NCBI GenBank assembly: GCA_020081605.1
Contig: JAHREC010000018.1
Coordinates: forward strand, 6,758,001-6,822,000
Source of the DNA: Albifimbria verrucaria
Lineage: Eukaryota > Ascomycota > Sordariomycetes > Hypocreales > Stachybotryaceae
Reading direction: 5' to 3'
DNA: 64,000 bases
In this document: positions 54,035 through 64,000 of the stretch, one piece after another
Position numbering within the stretch: position 1 is the stretch's first letter
Layout: the number at the start of each line of letters is the position of its first letter
Made by a program: the position numbers and the translations under genes
Notes under the pieces: generated by a model
What the model was told of the DNA's origin: nothing
The model's database searches: none
What the model saw: the letters and a program-made list of their open reading frames with translations, nothing else

Positions 54035-56249
54035 GGTGTATAGATTCTGAGGCTTGTTGATGCAGATTTTCCAAACCTCGCGCAAGGTCTGTGGCCTTGG
54101 TAGCGGCAGCCCAGGTCGTGCAGAGCGCGTAGTTTGCATCTTTTGTACGCTTCTGACTTCGCAGTTCGTCGATGCGTGGGATGGCGACATCGCCACCGTT
54201 TCTTCGCATTTTGCAGCTATGCAGAACAATAGTTTGTGATAGCCTCGCTGTGAACGGACTATCTCAAAGCTCAAGATGGTGTGCAGCCCCGGTAGATGCT
54301 GGCTGGAATGGCGGACAATGGCGGGGAGCTGAACAGAGCCTGTTGCGGCTGAGACGATATGGCTGTTGTCACACAGACCCTTGGACCCTTGATCACGGGT
54401 CCCAAATAGTGCCACCACCCATGCAAACGGCACCCCATCTGATTGGCAGGGATTAATGTGTTATCTCCTTGTAGTTATGGGAAATGTCGGCAGGCTACTG
54501 ATAAATCTTTTCTACAGGAATCTTAGACCTCTGTTAAAAGACTAATTTGTTGGGGCTGAAATCCTCAGCCTACTCACACAACCGTAGTGTACGTGGTACG
54601 GGCAATTCAAGATTAAATGGTCAGACTTTAAAGTTTGAAGAGAAGTTATTGATTCATTTAAAGAGATCCGAAAGGCGTCGCCGACTTTGAAAACGAACTC
54701 GCCAGATCATCAGCCCTGTCCTTCCAGCTCTGCCCTGACCATGATGTCCCTTAGCAGGAGTCCCCAAGCACGAATGGCCAGTTGTAATGTGTCCAGATTC
54801 GAAGACTGTCGATCGGCGTGTGACATGCAATTGGAATAAACGCTAACGCAAAAAGGTACTCGGAGCCTTTAGGATTGTACGATCGTCGGTCGTGCGAAAT
54901 GCGTGCGTGTAGGTCGGCCGAAGGAGCGCAGCAGTAGAGCTACAACAGCATCAGTCAGGGTCGAGTGGATCTGTCTGTAGACAACTCACCAATGTAGCCT
55001 CACTAGGCCAGTTTCGAAAACTTGAGAGCAAGTTATTCAATCGTGTTGTCCTGTTCCATCAAAGAGGACCTTGACAGTAGGTGTCGAGCTGGAGGAAATC
55101 GCGTCGGACGATGAGTGGAGTGGATCTGGACCAATGTCGCAACAACATCAACCGATCGATCGAAAAGGTCCTTGAGGCAGCATGCGTAGCTTGTGTTTCT
55201 CGGTCGGCCGCTTGGTCGATGGGGAGCAAAGAGCGAGGATGTTCGGTTGCACCATGTGCTAATCTCACGGTATGTTTGATCGGTAGGCATGTTTGGTGTC
55301 GGTGGGTACGTGAATCCTTTGGCCCTATGCGACAGGTTAGCAAGACTTTATACCGCAAGCAGTCAATATTGGCTGACGACTTACCCATGGAATGAAAAAT
55401 TCCGAGTCGCACGCAAGTCTCTTAAGATTTAGCAATTGTCCATGGTCAATAACAGTGCGAACTTACTGTACTTTATCTCCAGACGTACCAACAGAGAACC
55501 CTGAAGTGCCGACACGACGCAGTCATGTCTTAAAAGTCGACATGGAAAAGATGTTTGGTAAATATTCACTGACAATCGTCAGAGGAGCCTGTTGCGGAAA
55601 GGCCAAGTGTGTGTAGCAGTAAAAACAATGGTGTTCTACGAGAGCCCGACACGAAGCAGTCGTGTCTAAAGGCCGACTCGAGGTTGTGTTCTTGAGAGTC
55701 AAGTCTGTACATGACAGTCTTGAGAGGAGTTTTCTCGTGAGAGGTCCATACGCGAAAGTCGTATCTAGACGCAAACACAGGGAGTGGTGTCTAGGTGGTA
55801 AATTCCGTGCGTGACAGGAGGATTCAGTCCGCAAAAGATCTCGTGGGTTCTTTGTCTTTTTGCGGTCGCTTCGCACAGGAGATGAAAGTTTTGCGTCAAG
55901 TGGACCTTGCGACACGTAGTTGGTCTTTCGCATACCAAAGCCGACCGTTGGAGAGTGTCCGAGGGGTAATTTGAACGCCGAGTGTGGTGAAATAGCTAGG
56001 TAATGTCAGTTACACATTTTAGCGAAGCGTGACAAAAGAAACCTTGGCCATACCTCATCCACAGACCCAGGAGAGCCGCTGGAAAACGACTAGTAAATAC
56101 TGTCAAAGGATCAAGGAGATTGCCAACGGTGGATGTAGACAACGCAATCTGTTAATAGGACACGCTGTTCCGGTACCGTCTAGTCGTGAGGACCTGGGTC
56201 GCGCCTTTGGAAGGATGGTCAAATTGCTGCGAGAAGAAATTTTCGCGAA
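54035..56249. other. Gene-poor stretch with small hairpins
   Basis: No gene recognised. Small inverted repeats cluster at 55,511-55,764; see the next entry. Short ORFs such as 55,081-55,395 have no features. Confidence 0.45.
55511..55764. repeat. Cluster of short hairpins with a common pattern
   Basis: GACACGAAGCAGTCGTGTC (55,648-55,666) is a perfect 7-bp stem with a 5-base loop. A near copy with one mismatch lies at 55,511-55,529. ATACGCGAAAGTCGTAT (55,748-55,764) has a 5-bp stem and a similar AGTC loop edge. They look like diverged copies of one unit and may be the degraded edge of the minisatellite to the right. Confidence 0.5.
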
Positions 56250-56299
56250 GCCTCAAAGGCAAGCTGATCTTGTGGTATCTAGCAGATATCTCAACCGTG

Positions 56300-57275
56300 G
56301 TTCTCGGTCATGATGGATTTGTGTGGTTGCCAAGTCGAGATGGACTCGTGTGTGATTGTGAAGCCGTGATCGAGTCGTTTGCATGCCGATCGGCCTTGTG
56401 GCAAAAGCCATAAGACCACTGTGCGCTTTCAAGCCTGGTGGTCAAATTGTGGTTCAACAACCATGGACTCAAGTGGTGGTCAGCCATGATGGGCTCGTGT
56501 GGTTGTTAAGTCGAGATGACTCGTGTATGGCATTAAGCCGCAATAGATTTGTCCTTTTCAAGCCAAGTGGCCAAGTTGTGGTGAAGCGGTGATGGACGCA
56601 GGTGGTTCGTCAGTGGAGATGACTTGTGTGTGGCATTAAGCCGCGACCGCTCTGACGTGGTTGTCAAGTCAAGTTGGTGCTGTAGAATTGTGTCTTTCGA
56701 AGCCGTTTGGGCCAAGTCAGTGCTAAGCCTGATAGACTTTGGTGTGGTTCAGCCGCGACAGACTCGCGTTGCGCTGGTGAGACTTGATAGACTCGTGTCT
56801 TCAAGTGGCGATGGGCTTGCGTAGTTGTCAATACGCGACAAACGCGTGTGGGTGGTTGTTGAGTCGGGATGACTTGTGTAGCATTAAGCCGCGACAGACT
56901 CGGGCGGTTTCACGCGGAGAGATTCTTCTGTTGTTGTCAAGCCGAGAGGGACTCGTTTGTGGTTGTAGTTGTCAAAGTCGAGAGGACTCGAGTATCTTCA
57001 AACCGAGATAGATTCATGGTTCCAAGCGGAGAGAGACTCGTCTGTGGTTGTCAAGCCGAGATAGACTCAGGTGTGGTTGTCAAGCCGAGAGCCTCAGATG
57101 TGGTTGTCAAGCCGAGATAGACTCAGACGTAATTGTCAAACCGAGAGCCTCAGGTGTGGTTGTCAAGCCAAGAGCCTCAGGTGTGGTTGTCAAGCCGAGA
57201 TAGACTCAGGTGTGGTTGTCAAGCCGAGATAGACTCAGACGTAATTGTCAAACCGAGATGGACTCAAGTGTCGGA
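56300..57275. repeat. Minisatellite, unit about 27-29 bp, best preserved at 57,030-57,270
   Basis: The unit is close to TGTGGTTGTCAAGCCGAGAT followed by AGACTCAGG. About eight well-preserved copies run from 57,030 to 57,270, including a higher-order alternation with a CGTAATTGTCAAACCGAG variant. To the left, increasingly diverged copies (AAGTCGAGATGGACTCGTGT, AAGCCGCGACAGACTCG and similar) extend to about 56,300. Units vary in length, and no continuous reading frame runs through the array, so it does not look protein-coding. Confidence 0.8.
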
Positions 57276-57506
57276 TTCCGGCGACGAGTCGGCCGAATTG
57301 GCCTCGTGAATGTGGTTCTCAACCCAAAGGATCTGGTGGATGGCCAGCGTGGTTGCTGGCGTCTGCCTGGGTTGATGTTGTGTTGTGAAATAGGCCGAAT
57401 TGGCCGGCCAAATTGGCCACGTCGAATGCTGTTGGGCTATAATAGCCAGTGCCGTGTGTCTGCGTACTTACCTTGTTCATAGGTTAGTGCACGCTGTGGC
57501 AAAGCC

Positions 57507-58926
57507 TTATAGGCCAGTGATTGCCGAGATAAGCTCCATGTGGAGAGCAAATGCTTCGGTCTTGTCGGCCACGACGGCGTCGGCGCAGGTCTTTGAATCG
57601 ACCCACGTGTCGATGGCCACTACCCGTCCAGAAAAAGCCTCAATTGTCCAGCTGACAAAAAGAAGCCAAAGCTGGCGCAGGTGGGCCTTGAGGAAGGGAT
57701 TGTCGGCTTTACCCTTATAGCCGCGGTCGATCATCACCCGGACGCGATGTGTCTTGGATCCTCCTGTTGCAAGGAGAACCTTGTACGTCACGTCGGCATT
57801 GGTCTTGGCCTTGAACTGCTCGACGATGTATCGGTTTCGGAGCAGGCCAAAAACGTCAATGCCTTCGGGGATGGGCAACTCGAATGGGATCTCGAAGAGG
57901 CCGGTGCCTGCGAATACACCGAGGTCGCTCTCCTCCGAGATCTTGGCCCAAACGGCCGCCTCTGTGGCCTGCAGCTCGACTTCTCGCTCATCCTTGGTCT
58001 CCTGTGTCTGGAGCCTTGGAAGAGCAGCCGCAGCCTGCTCCAGGTCCAGCCAAGGACCCGAATCGGTCCGGTTGGCCATGATTGTGGCAGCGTCTTGCCA
58101 AACATCGGCGCTGTTGCTGGTGCTGGTGCCGGTGCCGGTGCTGGTGACGCTGCCGCTGGCGATGCTCGAGCCGGTGGCCAAGAGGCGTTGGGGAGATATT
58201 TGCGGTGGCGTCGATTGCGGCCGTGTTTCTTGCTGATGTTCTCCTTCATCTGCTCGGCCTTGGCCTGCAGCCTGACCATTCCGGCGGGGTCTTGCTGCTT
58301 GGGCCCTTCGGGAGCCTGGACCTGGTTGATGACGGTGGCCCGGCTCGAGGGCCAGCCACCGAGAGTTCCCGCATGTTATCGGCGAGGTCGTCATCGGTGG
58401 CCTTGCCTTTGCCCTTGTCGAGGGTGCCAGGCTGAGGTACGGCCGCTTGGGCCAATGTACCAGGCTGGGCCGCTTGGGCCTGTTCGTCGCGCATGTTGTA
58501 GTACGCGAGGAGGTCGGGGATGGGCCGTCTTGGACAAAACTCTCACGGCCGGCCATGTAAGCCTGAAAAGGCCAGGCAGGTGTTGGGCTAACTACAAAGT
58601 GGATTTTGTCTATAAAGTGTTAGTGTCTTCTCACAAGAACTCACTGAATGAAGCTTAGTACTTACAGAAAGCATTCCACGCTGCCTTGTCTATGGCGTCG
58701 TGGAGCTGCCGGGTGGAGATATTGGCCTTGTTCTTTCCGTATAGGTGTTTGAACATGAGGTCGCCCGAGTCCTCCATTAGGCCATTGAAGGCCGCTTCGT
58801 TGAAGCTTGGCTGCTGGGCCGCAAAGTAGGCCTGCATCCATACTCGACGCGAACCCGAGTTGGAAGGGTCGCGGAGGGGGATGGGGTTGGGACTGGGAGC
58901 CCGGCTCGCCAGTCGTTGGAAGCCAT
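57507..58926 (-). CDS. Unrecognised protein, member A of a two-gene family in this window
   Basis: The start is taken at 58,926 (MASNDWRAG) because the related gene at 63,439 starts MASNWRDKLP. Conserved N-terminal elements are DP..S.SRRVWMQAYFAAQQPSFNEAAF, then LMEDSGDLMFKHLYG and AAWNAFC, ending exon 1 near 58,660. After an intron, a Gln/Pro/Ala-rich middle region leads to a well-formed C-terminal domain of about 200 residues (GPWLDLEQAAAALPRL, LFEIPFELPIPEGIDVFGLL, VRVMIDRGYKGKADNPF, LWLLFVSWTIEAFSGRVVAI), stop at 57,507. I recognise no catalytic motif and no signal peptide. Frame changes in C-runs near 58,880 and in the middle region near 58,270-58,400 are inferred. Microsatellites sit just upstream of the ATG. 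Function unknown. Confidence 0.55.
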
Positions 58927-58936
58927 GATGGCCGTG

Positions 58937-58940
58937 GTAA

Positions 58941-58985
<45 letters not shown>

Positions 58986-59050
58986 GTAGGTAGGTAGGTA
59001 GGTAGGTAGGTAGGTGGTGATGATGGGAGTGATGAGAGTGATGAGAGTGA
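58937..59050. repeat. Microsatellites (TAG)n, (GTAG)n and a GATGAGAGT repeat
   Basis: About 13 TAG units (58,941-58,979) are followed by about seven GTAG units and then TGATGAGAG repeats to about 59,050. They lie in the promoter or 5' leader of the gene starting at 58,926 and could vary in length between strains. Confidence 0.9.
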
Positions 59051-59194
59051 TGAGAATGGTGTTGTTGCTGGTGCTGCGCTGTGCTGTGCTGTGCTGCGTT
59101 GTGATGGTGATGCTAAAATTTTACAAATTTCTTCCACTTTCAACCAAACGTGAGTGGTGTGCTGTGGCGAAGCACGTGAGCACCGACTTGACAC

Positions 59195-62100
59195 TTAGAC
59201 ATGCAGCTGTCGGTCAGAAAATACTTGTTTAAAAGTGTCGATACAGCTGTTATGGAGGTATTCATTCGACAGTTGGCATATATGCTCATAAATCCGCTCA
59301 TGCCAACTGGAGACTCCGTGACAAAGTATGCCGCATAAATCCAGCATCGCTCAAATACCGTCTGGTAGCTATTACTGCCTTTATATGTCTCCTGCGAACT
59401 ATTAATCAAAGCATCTCAAGGTTAGATTTAGCTATCAAGCTGCAATACGTGTCCCTTATCACTTCGTGAGCTAGCCATGGAGCGTCCGTGGCTAGTCAGT
59501 TCAGACTGAATGCGATAATTGTTCTCAACCACCATTGTTCTATAACAAAGCTTTACGCCTTATAAGTAAAAATTACAATGATTCCGAATAAACGCGGTTG
59601 ACCCATGTCTAGTTAGTTTGTACTTGTTGGTTCTGTCATCTCTTTCGCTGTTAAGAAGTTGGACGCCTAAGACAGTGGTCATCCTGCAGAGTAGCTCTGT
59701 CATTCTAGCATCAGACAGGACCGTTGAGCGACAACAAATAAAGTGTACTGTGAGCAATAATCTGAGCTCTATAGCTCTTGTGTTACTAAACAGTAATAGT
59801 GTCTATGCGACAGCAATAACATGAGTGCGCAGACCTACAGCCAAGTGGACAGTGTGGTCCTGGTTGAACTGGAGGCTCTTCATTCATACCACATGTCGAA
59901 CTTTGATCCCATGTTATAAAACCTTCCAATTGTTGACAGGTTGTTTATCGGAGCTTAATAAATCGTTGATTGAGATGGAAGAGTCTGTCGAGTCGGGATA
60001 TACACGAACCATTTGATAACTGACAGTTTATTTAGTAAGAGCGCTACGCTAGAACGATTTGACTATCGAGACACATTCAGAGCTCCTACAGACAGGCAAC
60101 AAACCTCACACATGATGTCTTGAGAATTGCCAAGGTGGATAAGCTCGCTCGTCTGTCGGTAGCAAAATTTCAAGAAAGCCCACAGCCCATTCTGACATTC
60201 CTAATCCAGCGCCCCGACGAGTCGCAAAGCCAATGCCTTATACCAATTTCAAACGAAGGCAGTCATTGAATAGATAAATCAATGTGAGTGGATTAGGCAA
60301 ACCCCATTCCAAGAGGTTATACTCTCCCCAATCGGGCCAATAGACAGACACCAAGAGTCCCTTGCAGGAAGGGCTCCACGCAACAAGGATTACACTTGCT
60401 TGTCTAGCAGAGCTAAAACACCCAACGCTGACCAGCTTGCCTAATTTAGCCATAGCGGAGAATTTGACTGGACAGGTAGGTAGAAAGGTGTGCATACAAG
60501 CTTTGTATTCAATCGGTCGGTCGCGTCGGGAAGTGTATTTCGATCGGTCGGTCGCAGTATTCAGGAGGGTGCAGATCTGCTCAGTCAGCAAAATGTTAAG
60601 ATGAGAGGGGCAAACTTAAGAAGATGTATCAGACGAAAGGGTGTAACATAGCCAGGGCCGTCTTGTTTCGTCTGTAACCCGCGGATGGACAGGAAGCTCG
60701 ATGTCGTTCGGTCGGTCATCTACAGAAGATGAAGCGTGGTGGAGCTGCAAAGAAACAGTGAGTTTGTGTTGCAAATAAGATAAAATGCGTAATGCTCGTT
60801 GAAACTGTGCATCATAATGCCAGGCGAAATGTGAGACACTCTCGTCGTTTGTTTAATCGGCCGATCGGCCGTTCGGTCGTTTGGTCGTTCGGTCATTCGG
60901 TCGCTCAGTCGTTCGTGGGTAGCTTACCAGGAGGCGCCATCGGCGGATAACCTGCATCAATACAATCAGCATTCTGCACTGAGAGGGAACAATAGGGAAA
61001 GTGAGTAACCAAATCAGGTCTGTTAAAGAGTTGAAAAGAACCCATACTTGCAGTGAGACACTCAGAACTCACTGACACACGATGGAAGATTTCAGGAATC
61101 GCGACGCGATGGTTGTTGATTAGACAGAATGGCTGTAAAGGGTGACAGAATAGACTCTGACGTAAAAGTGACGAGGTTTGGGCGCTTTTGGGTTTATCTC
61201 AAGGTAACGAGCAAGTGTTGGGCTGAGCCAAGTATGGCGATGGTCGGAGAAACACGTTGCAAACCAGCACGACCGCGTATTCGCCTACCCTACCCTACAT
61301 CACGATAATGGATGTGCCGAGAAGGCTGAAGCTTTAAAAGACTCGAATTAAGATTAATCATAGTCGAGCACAGAGTTTAACAATTTAATCAATCTTTTCA
61401 GTTTAATCTACTTTTAATTTAATATTTTAATATTCTGTTACTTATCTCGAAGCTGAAAATAGCGTCATGGACATTACTGTAGCCGGTCATGTCCGTGCCA
61501 TAAAGTAATCGCAGAATACAATTCCAGTTACACACAAGCTAAAATTCCAAAAATACATTTTAAAAATCCCCAAGTCCTACGCTGCGTATAGTTCGCAATG
61601 AATATGCCTGGCATAATCATTTCGAGGTGTCAAGGGTGGGAATGGCTGCATGTCTTGCCGTTTGACAGAATGGGACCGTTTGACAGTATGGGACCGTTTT
61701 GCGGCGGTGTGAGTGTGGCTGAGCTGTCTCCATTCGGACCGTTTCCCGTTGAGGCTGACGCTCCGTTTGGGTTAGTCATACAGCCTCAGCCTCAATGGTG
61801 AATGTGAGGCAAAACGGACGGGACTTGTTGAACACATGGGTACCTAACGTTATGTCTTACACAGCAAAACACAAGCTTCACAAGTAATTTGAGAGTTATA
61901 ATCAATTGTGAAATGAATTTATGGACACCCATAGTGCCTTCTAAGCTCTCCCCAAAACTGAAATGACGTCTTTTGTCGTCACCGGTATGTCCATACATAG
62001 ACTTGACCCAAGAAACAGGGCACCTTGCAATCGCAGGTAAAGGCCTTATCCTGCTTGTTGAATCGCAGGCTGACATGCGCATACCATCGCTGAAAATGTT

Positions 62101-62872
62101 CTGTGTTTTTGGAGTATAGATCAACTGTCCACTCTTCCTGGTCAATCCGCTGAGGAACGCGACCGGTTTTCTGACTGGATCGGTCGCGAAAGGTGGGCGT
62201 GCGTCATGTTATGTATTTGATCCATCGCTTCAAGGTTGAATTACCTCATGAGCAGGCTTCTCAACGATTGACTGTCGAAAAGACCAGCATGTGCCAACTC
62301 TTTCTTGTTTGTTTGTATCTTTCGTAGGAACGAGCGTACCACAGGGGTTTGAGGCAAGTAGCACAAGTTGGACCGGCCGTACAAGGATGGGAAGAGTTGT
62401 TCGCAGGCTCCACGTTGTTTGAGTTGGGCACGATAACAAGAGCCGACCACGTCGGCTTGTTCGGCAGCACGCGCCCTTGTTTGTTTCTCGGTCGGTTGAA
62501 GATGGATGCTTTGCAGAACCAGCTGCTTGTACTATTGACCTGTAACTCACACAACGGTTAGCATGGCTCATATTTCAAGCGGTCAACTCAATACTTCCAA
62601 CTTGTTGGCGGCGATGGACGTTATCCCAAATCTGACATTGCGACGCAGGCCTCGTGATGGCTGGTTGGAATTTGAAAGCGGTAACACATTTGCAGAAGCA
62701 TCTGCGAATGCCGGGGAATTTGTTTAATCGTGGATGGGTTGCATTGCTGTGGTAGGAGTTCCCTTAGATGTAAGTGCAATGCCTACAACCTCCTTGGCAT
62801 GCGCGGCCCACAGAAGACTGCCCATGATGCTTGAGGAATTGGCATGATTAACAGATCACGGCAGCGATTGAC
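59195..62872. other. Long gene-poor stretch
   Basis: No convincing gene. It contains a CGGTCGTTCGGTC-type tandem tract at 60,858-60,916 and related CGGTCGGTCG strings near 60,510-60,560 and 60,700. An AT-rich part lies at 61,340-61,450. Short repeated phrases occur at 61,660-61,745 (GGGACCGTTTGACAG). ORFs of 60-117 codons have no features. Confidence 0.45.
60858..60916. repeat. Tandem GTCGTTCG-like repeat
   Basis: There are about seven 8-base units of the form GGTCGTTC/GGTCATTC, preceded by a CGGCCGATCGGCCG palindrome. Confidence 0.8.
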
Positions 62873-63439
62873 TCACACAAAAGGATTAATGCATTCAAAC
62901 TCTGCTAAGTCTACCTCCATGCTCCCACCAGTAGCTTCGGACTCGGAAGTTTGGTTGTCGAGAGCTGTAGAGATTTCGACCGCTTCATTCTCGTGGTCTC
63001 GCGTGTTGGCTTCGTATTTGGCGACCCACGTATCGAGGGGCTTGGCGATGCCTTCAGTCGCAAAGTCGGGCACCTTCTGGTAGAAGGGCTTGAATGGCCA
63101 AGGTGGTGCATCTTTGTAGTCCATGTAATTACGAACTGCCGACCAGTCAGTGGGAGCTGAGTGGAAAGGGAGAGACTCACAAAAGTTACCCCAGGTAATG
63201 GCTTGAACTTGGGATCGGAACTGACTTGGTGTTGACCTCTTGATGCCCTGCTCGTAGCTGAGCTCGCAAACTCTGGTCTCGGAGTGCTTCATGAGTTGCT
63301 CGAATGCTGCAGTGCTGAACTGAGGCCGTAGATGCATAAAGTATGCCTTTAGCCACTCAAGCCGTTGAGACGCATCAGCCGGGTCGGCCAGATGCTCCGA
63401 GAAAGGGATGGGGAGCTTGTCTCGCCAATTGGATGCCAT
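62873..63439 (-). CDS. Unrecognised protein, member B of the two-gene family
   Basis: The start is taken at 63,439 (MASNWRDKLPIPF), matching the start of member A. An upstream in-frame Met at 63,577 is possible. The conserved region reads LADPADASQRLEWLKAYF, then QFSTAAFEQLMKHSE and ITWGNFCESLPF, clearly related to member A's DPSNSGSRRVWMQAYF and AAWNAFC. The second half (DWSAVRNYMDYKDAPPWPF, GIAKPLDTWVAKYEA) ends in an acidic tail at 62,873. A GTGTGAGT donor overlaps the stop, so a further exon is possible. No known domain, signal peptide or membrane helix. Unlike member A, the frame is intact. Function unknown. Confidence 0.5.
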   Translation of the reverse strand: MASNWRDKLPIPFSEHLADPADASQRLEWLKAYFMHLRPQFSTAAFEQLMKHSETRVCELSYEQGIKRSTPSQFRSQVQAITWGNFCESLPFHSAPTDWSAVRNYMDYKDAPPWPFKPFYQKVPDFATEGIAKPLDTWVAKYEANTRDHENEAVEISTALDNQTSESEATGGSMEVDLAEFECINPFV

Positions 63440-63577
63440 AATCTGTAGAATAGCGATTTCGTGAGGGAGTGACGCGTTTGTTGTGTGGTAATGCTTTGTG
63501 GTCGGGGAGCCATTTGGCGATCCACTTGGATCAATCTCAAGTAGCATGTCGACAGCCGCCATGGCATTTCGTCTCAA

Positions 63578-64000
63578 TTTTCACCCAATACAGCTGACGT
63601 GTAGCCCCTACCAAAAGGTCCAACTGTCTGTCGGATACAGTCAAGCAAATAACCCGGAAAAACCGTCATTCAATTCTCCGAATTTGGAGAAAAATACGAA
63701 GATTGTGATGCTGTCGTAACAATACGACAAACACCATCATCAAGAAGGCCTACTCTCTTCCACTCACTTATTCGTTGATTCATTCACACTTTCGAAAATT
63801 GCTGGCAACACCGGTGACCGGCCCGGCCGTTCGTAGCCAATGGACCTCTTGTTGGTCTTTCCGACACGCCATGTTTTCAGGTATTTCGATTCTCTGGTTG
63901 TCGCGACTGTATAATGACCTCGTACGTTTGACTGTTTGACTGTTTGACTGCAGAGTTTTGACTAATACTGATTCGTAGTAACGCAGTATTACTTTACTTT
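63578..64000. other. Intergenic end of window
   Basis: This is the upstream region of the gene at 63,439. A triple TGTTTGACTGTTTGACTG string is at 63,926-63,950. No other gene seen. Confidence 0.5.

Noticed and set aside
55511..57275. CRISPR-like array
   Set aside because: The units are contiguous and diverging without unique spacers, and the host is eukaryotic.
57681..58658. 325-codon plus-strand ORF
   Set aside because: It is antisense to member A, whose minus-strand frame is better supported by similarity to member B. The length reflects GC-rich sequence.
60238..60591. 117-codon minus-strand ORF
   Set aside because: It lies in a repeat-rich region with no domain or homology I recognise.

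Overview
The window is nuclear DNA of a filamentous ascomycete (Pezizomycotina). The class is probably Sordariomycetes and the order plausibly Hypocreales, but no marker gene fixes the species. The evidence is the gene content: fungal HET-domain and NACHT genes, a hybrid histidine kinase, a LaeA-like methyltransferase, and a GH18 chitinase next to a LysM protein. Genes are sparse and carry 40-120 nt introns with fungal GT...CTAAC...AG signals. Gene-bearing stretches alternate with AT-rich or repeat-rich DNA, so this is an accessory, fast-evolving region and not a conserved housekeeping block. I see no bacterial features, CRISPR array, rRNA, convincing tRNA or intact transposon.

Layout. 0-5 kb: three small secreted-protein genes among degenerate repeats. 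5-8 kb: no recognisable gene. 8.4-10.4 kb: a zinc-knuckle protein gene in broken frames. 11.1-14.2 kb: a hybrid histidine kinase. 14.9-26.7 kb: a LaeA-like methyltransferase, an alpha/beta hydrolase, a gene with an aerolysin-like pore-forming fold plus secreted Cys-rich exons beside it, and an FAD monooxygenase, separated by AT-rich spacers. 28.1-35.4 kb: a HET-domain gene and a large NACHT protein whose C-terminus is a Tup1/RCO-1-like WD40 propeller. 35.9-39.2 kb: a divergent RAD5/HLTF-like SNF2 helicase. 39.7-40.8 kb: a kinase-like gene that has lost key residues. 41.2-50.1 kb: a killer-toxin-like GH18 chitinase and a LysM/CBM18 protein transcribed divergently. 50.7-54.0 kb: a second HET gene that appears fused to a signal-peptide, Ser/Thr-rich, single-pass membrane protein. 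54-64 kb: minisatellites, microsatellites and two members of an unrecognised protein family.

How the parts relate. The HET, NACHT-WD40 and membrane-HET genes between 28 and 54 kb look like a non-self-recognition and cell-death neighbourhood. The chitinase/LysM pair is a known fungal gene pairing used in attacking or remodelling chitin. The two HET genes share 3' flanking DNA and a dispersed repeat of roughly 50 bp, which points to segmental duplication.

Caution. Almost every long gene is interrupted by single-base frame changes, mostly at short homopolymers, while the protein signal stays excellent on both sides. I read this mainly as sequencing or assembly indels and not as pseudogenes, but the sequence alone cannot prove that. 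Gene boundaries below span these breaks.
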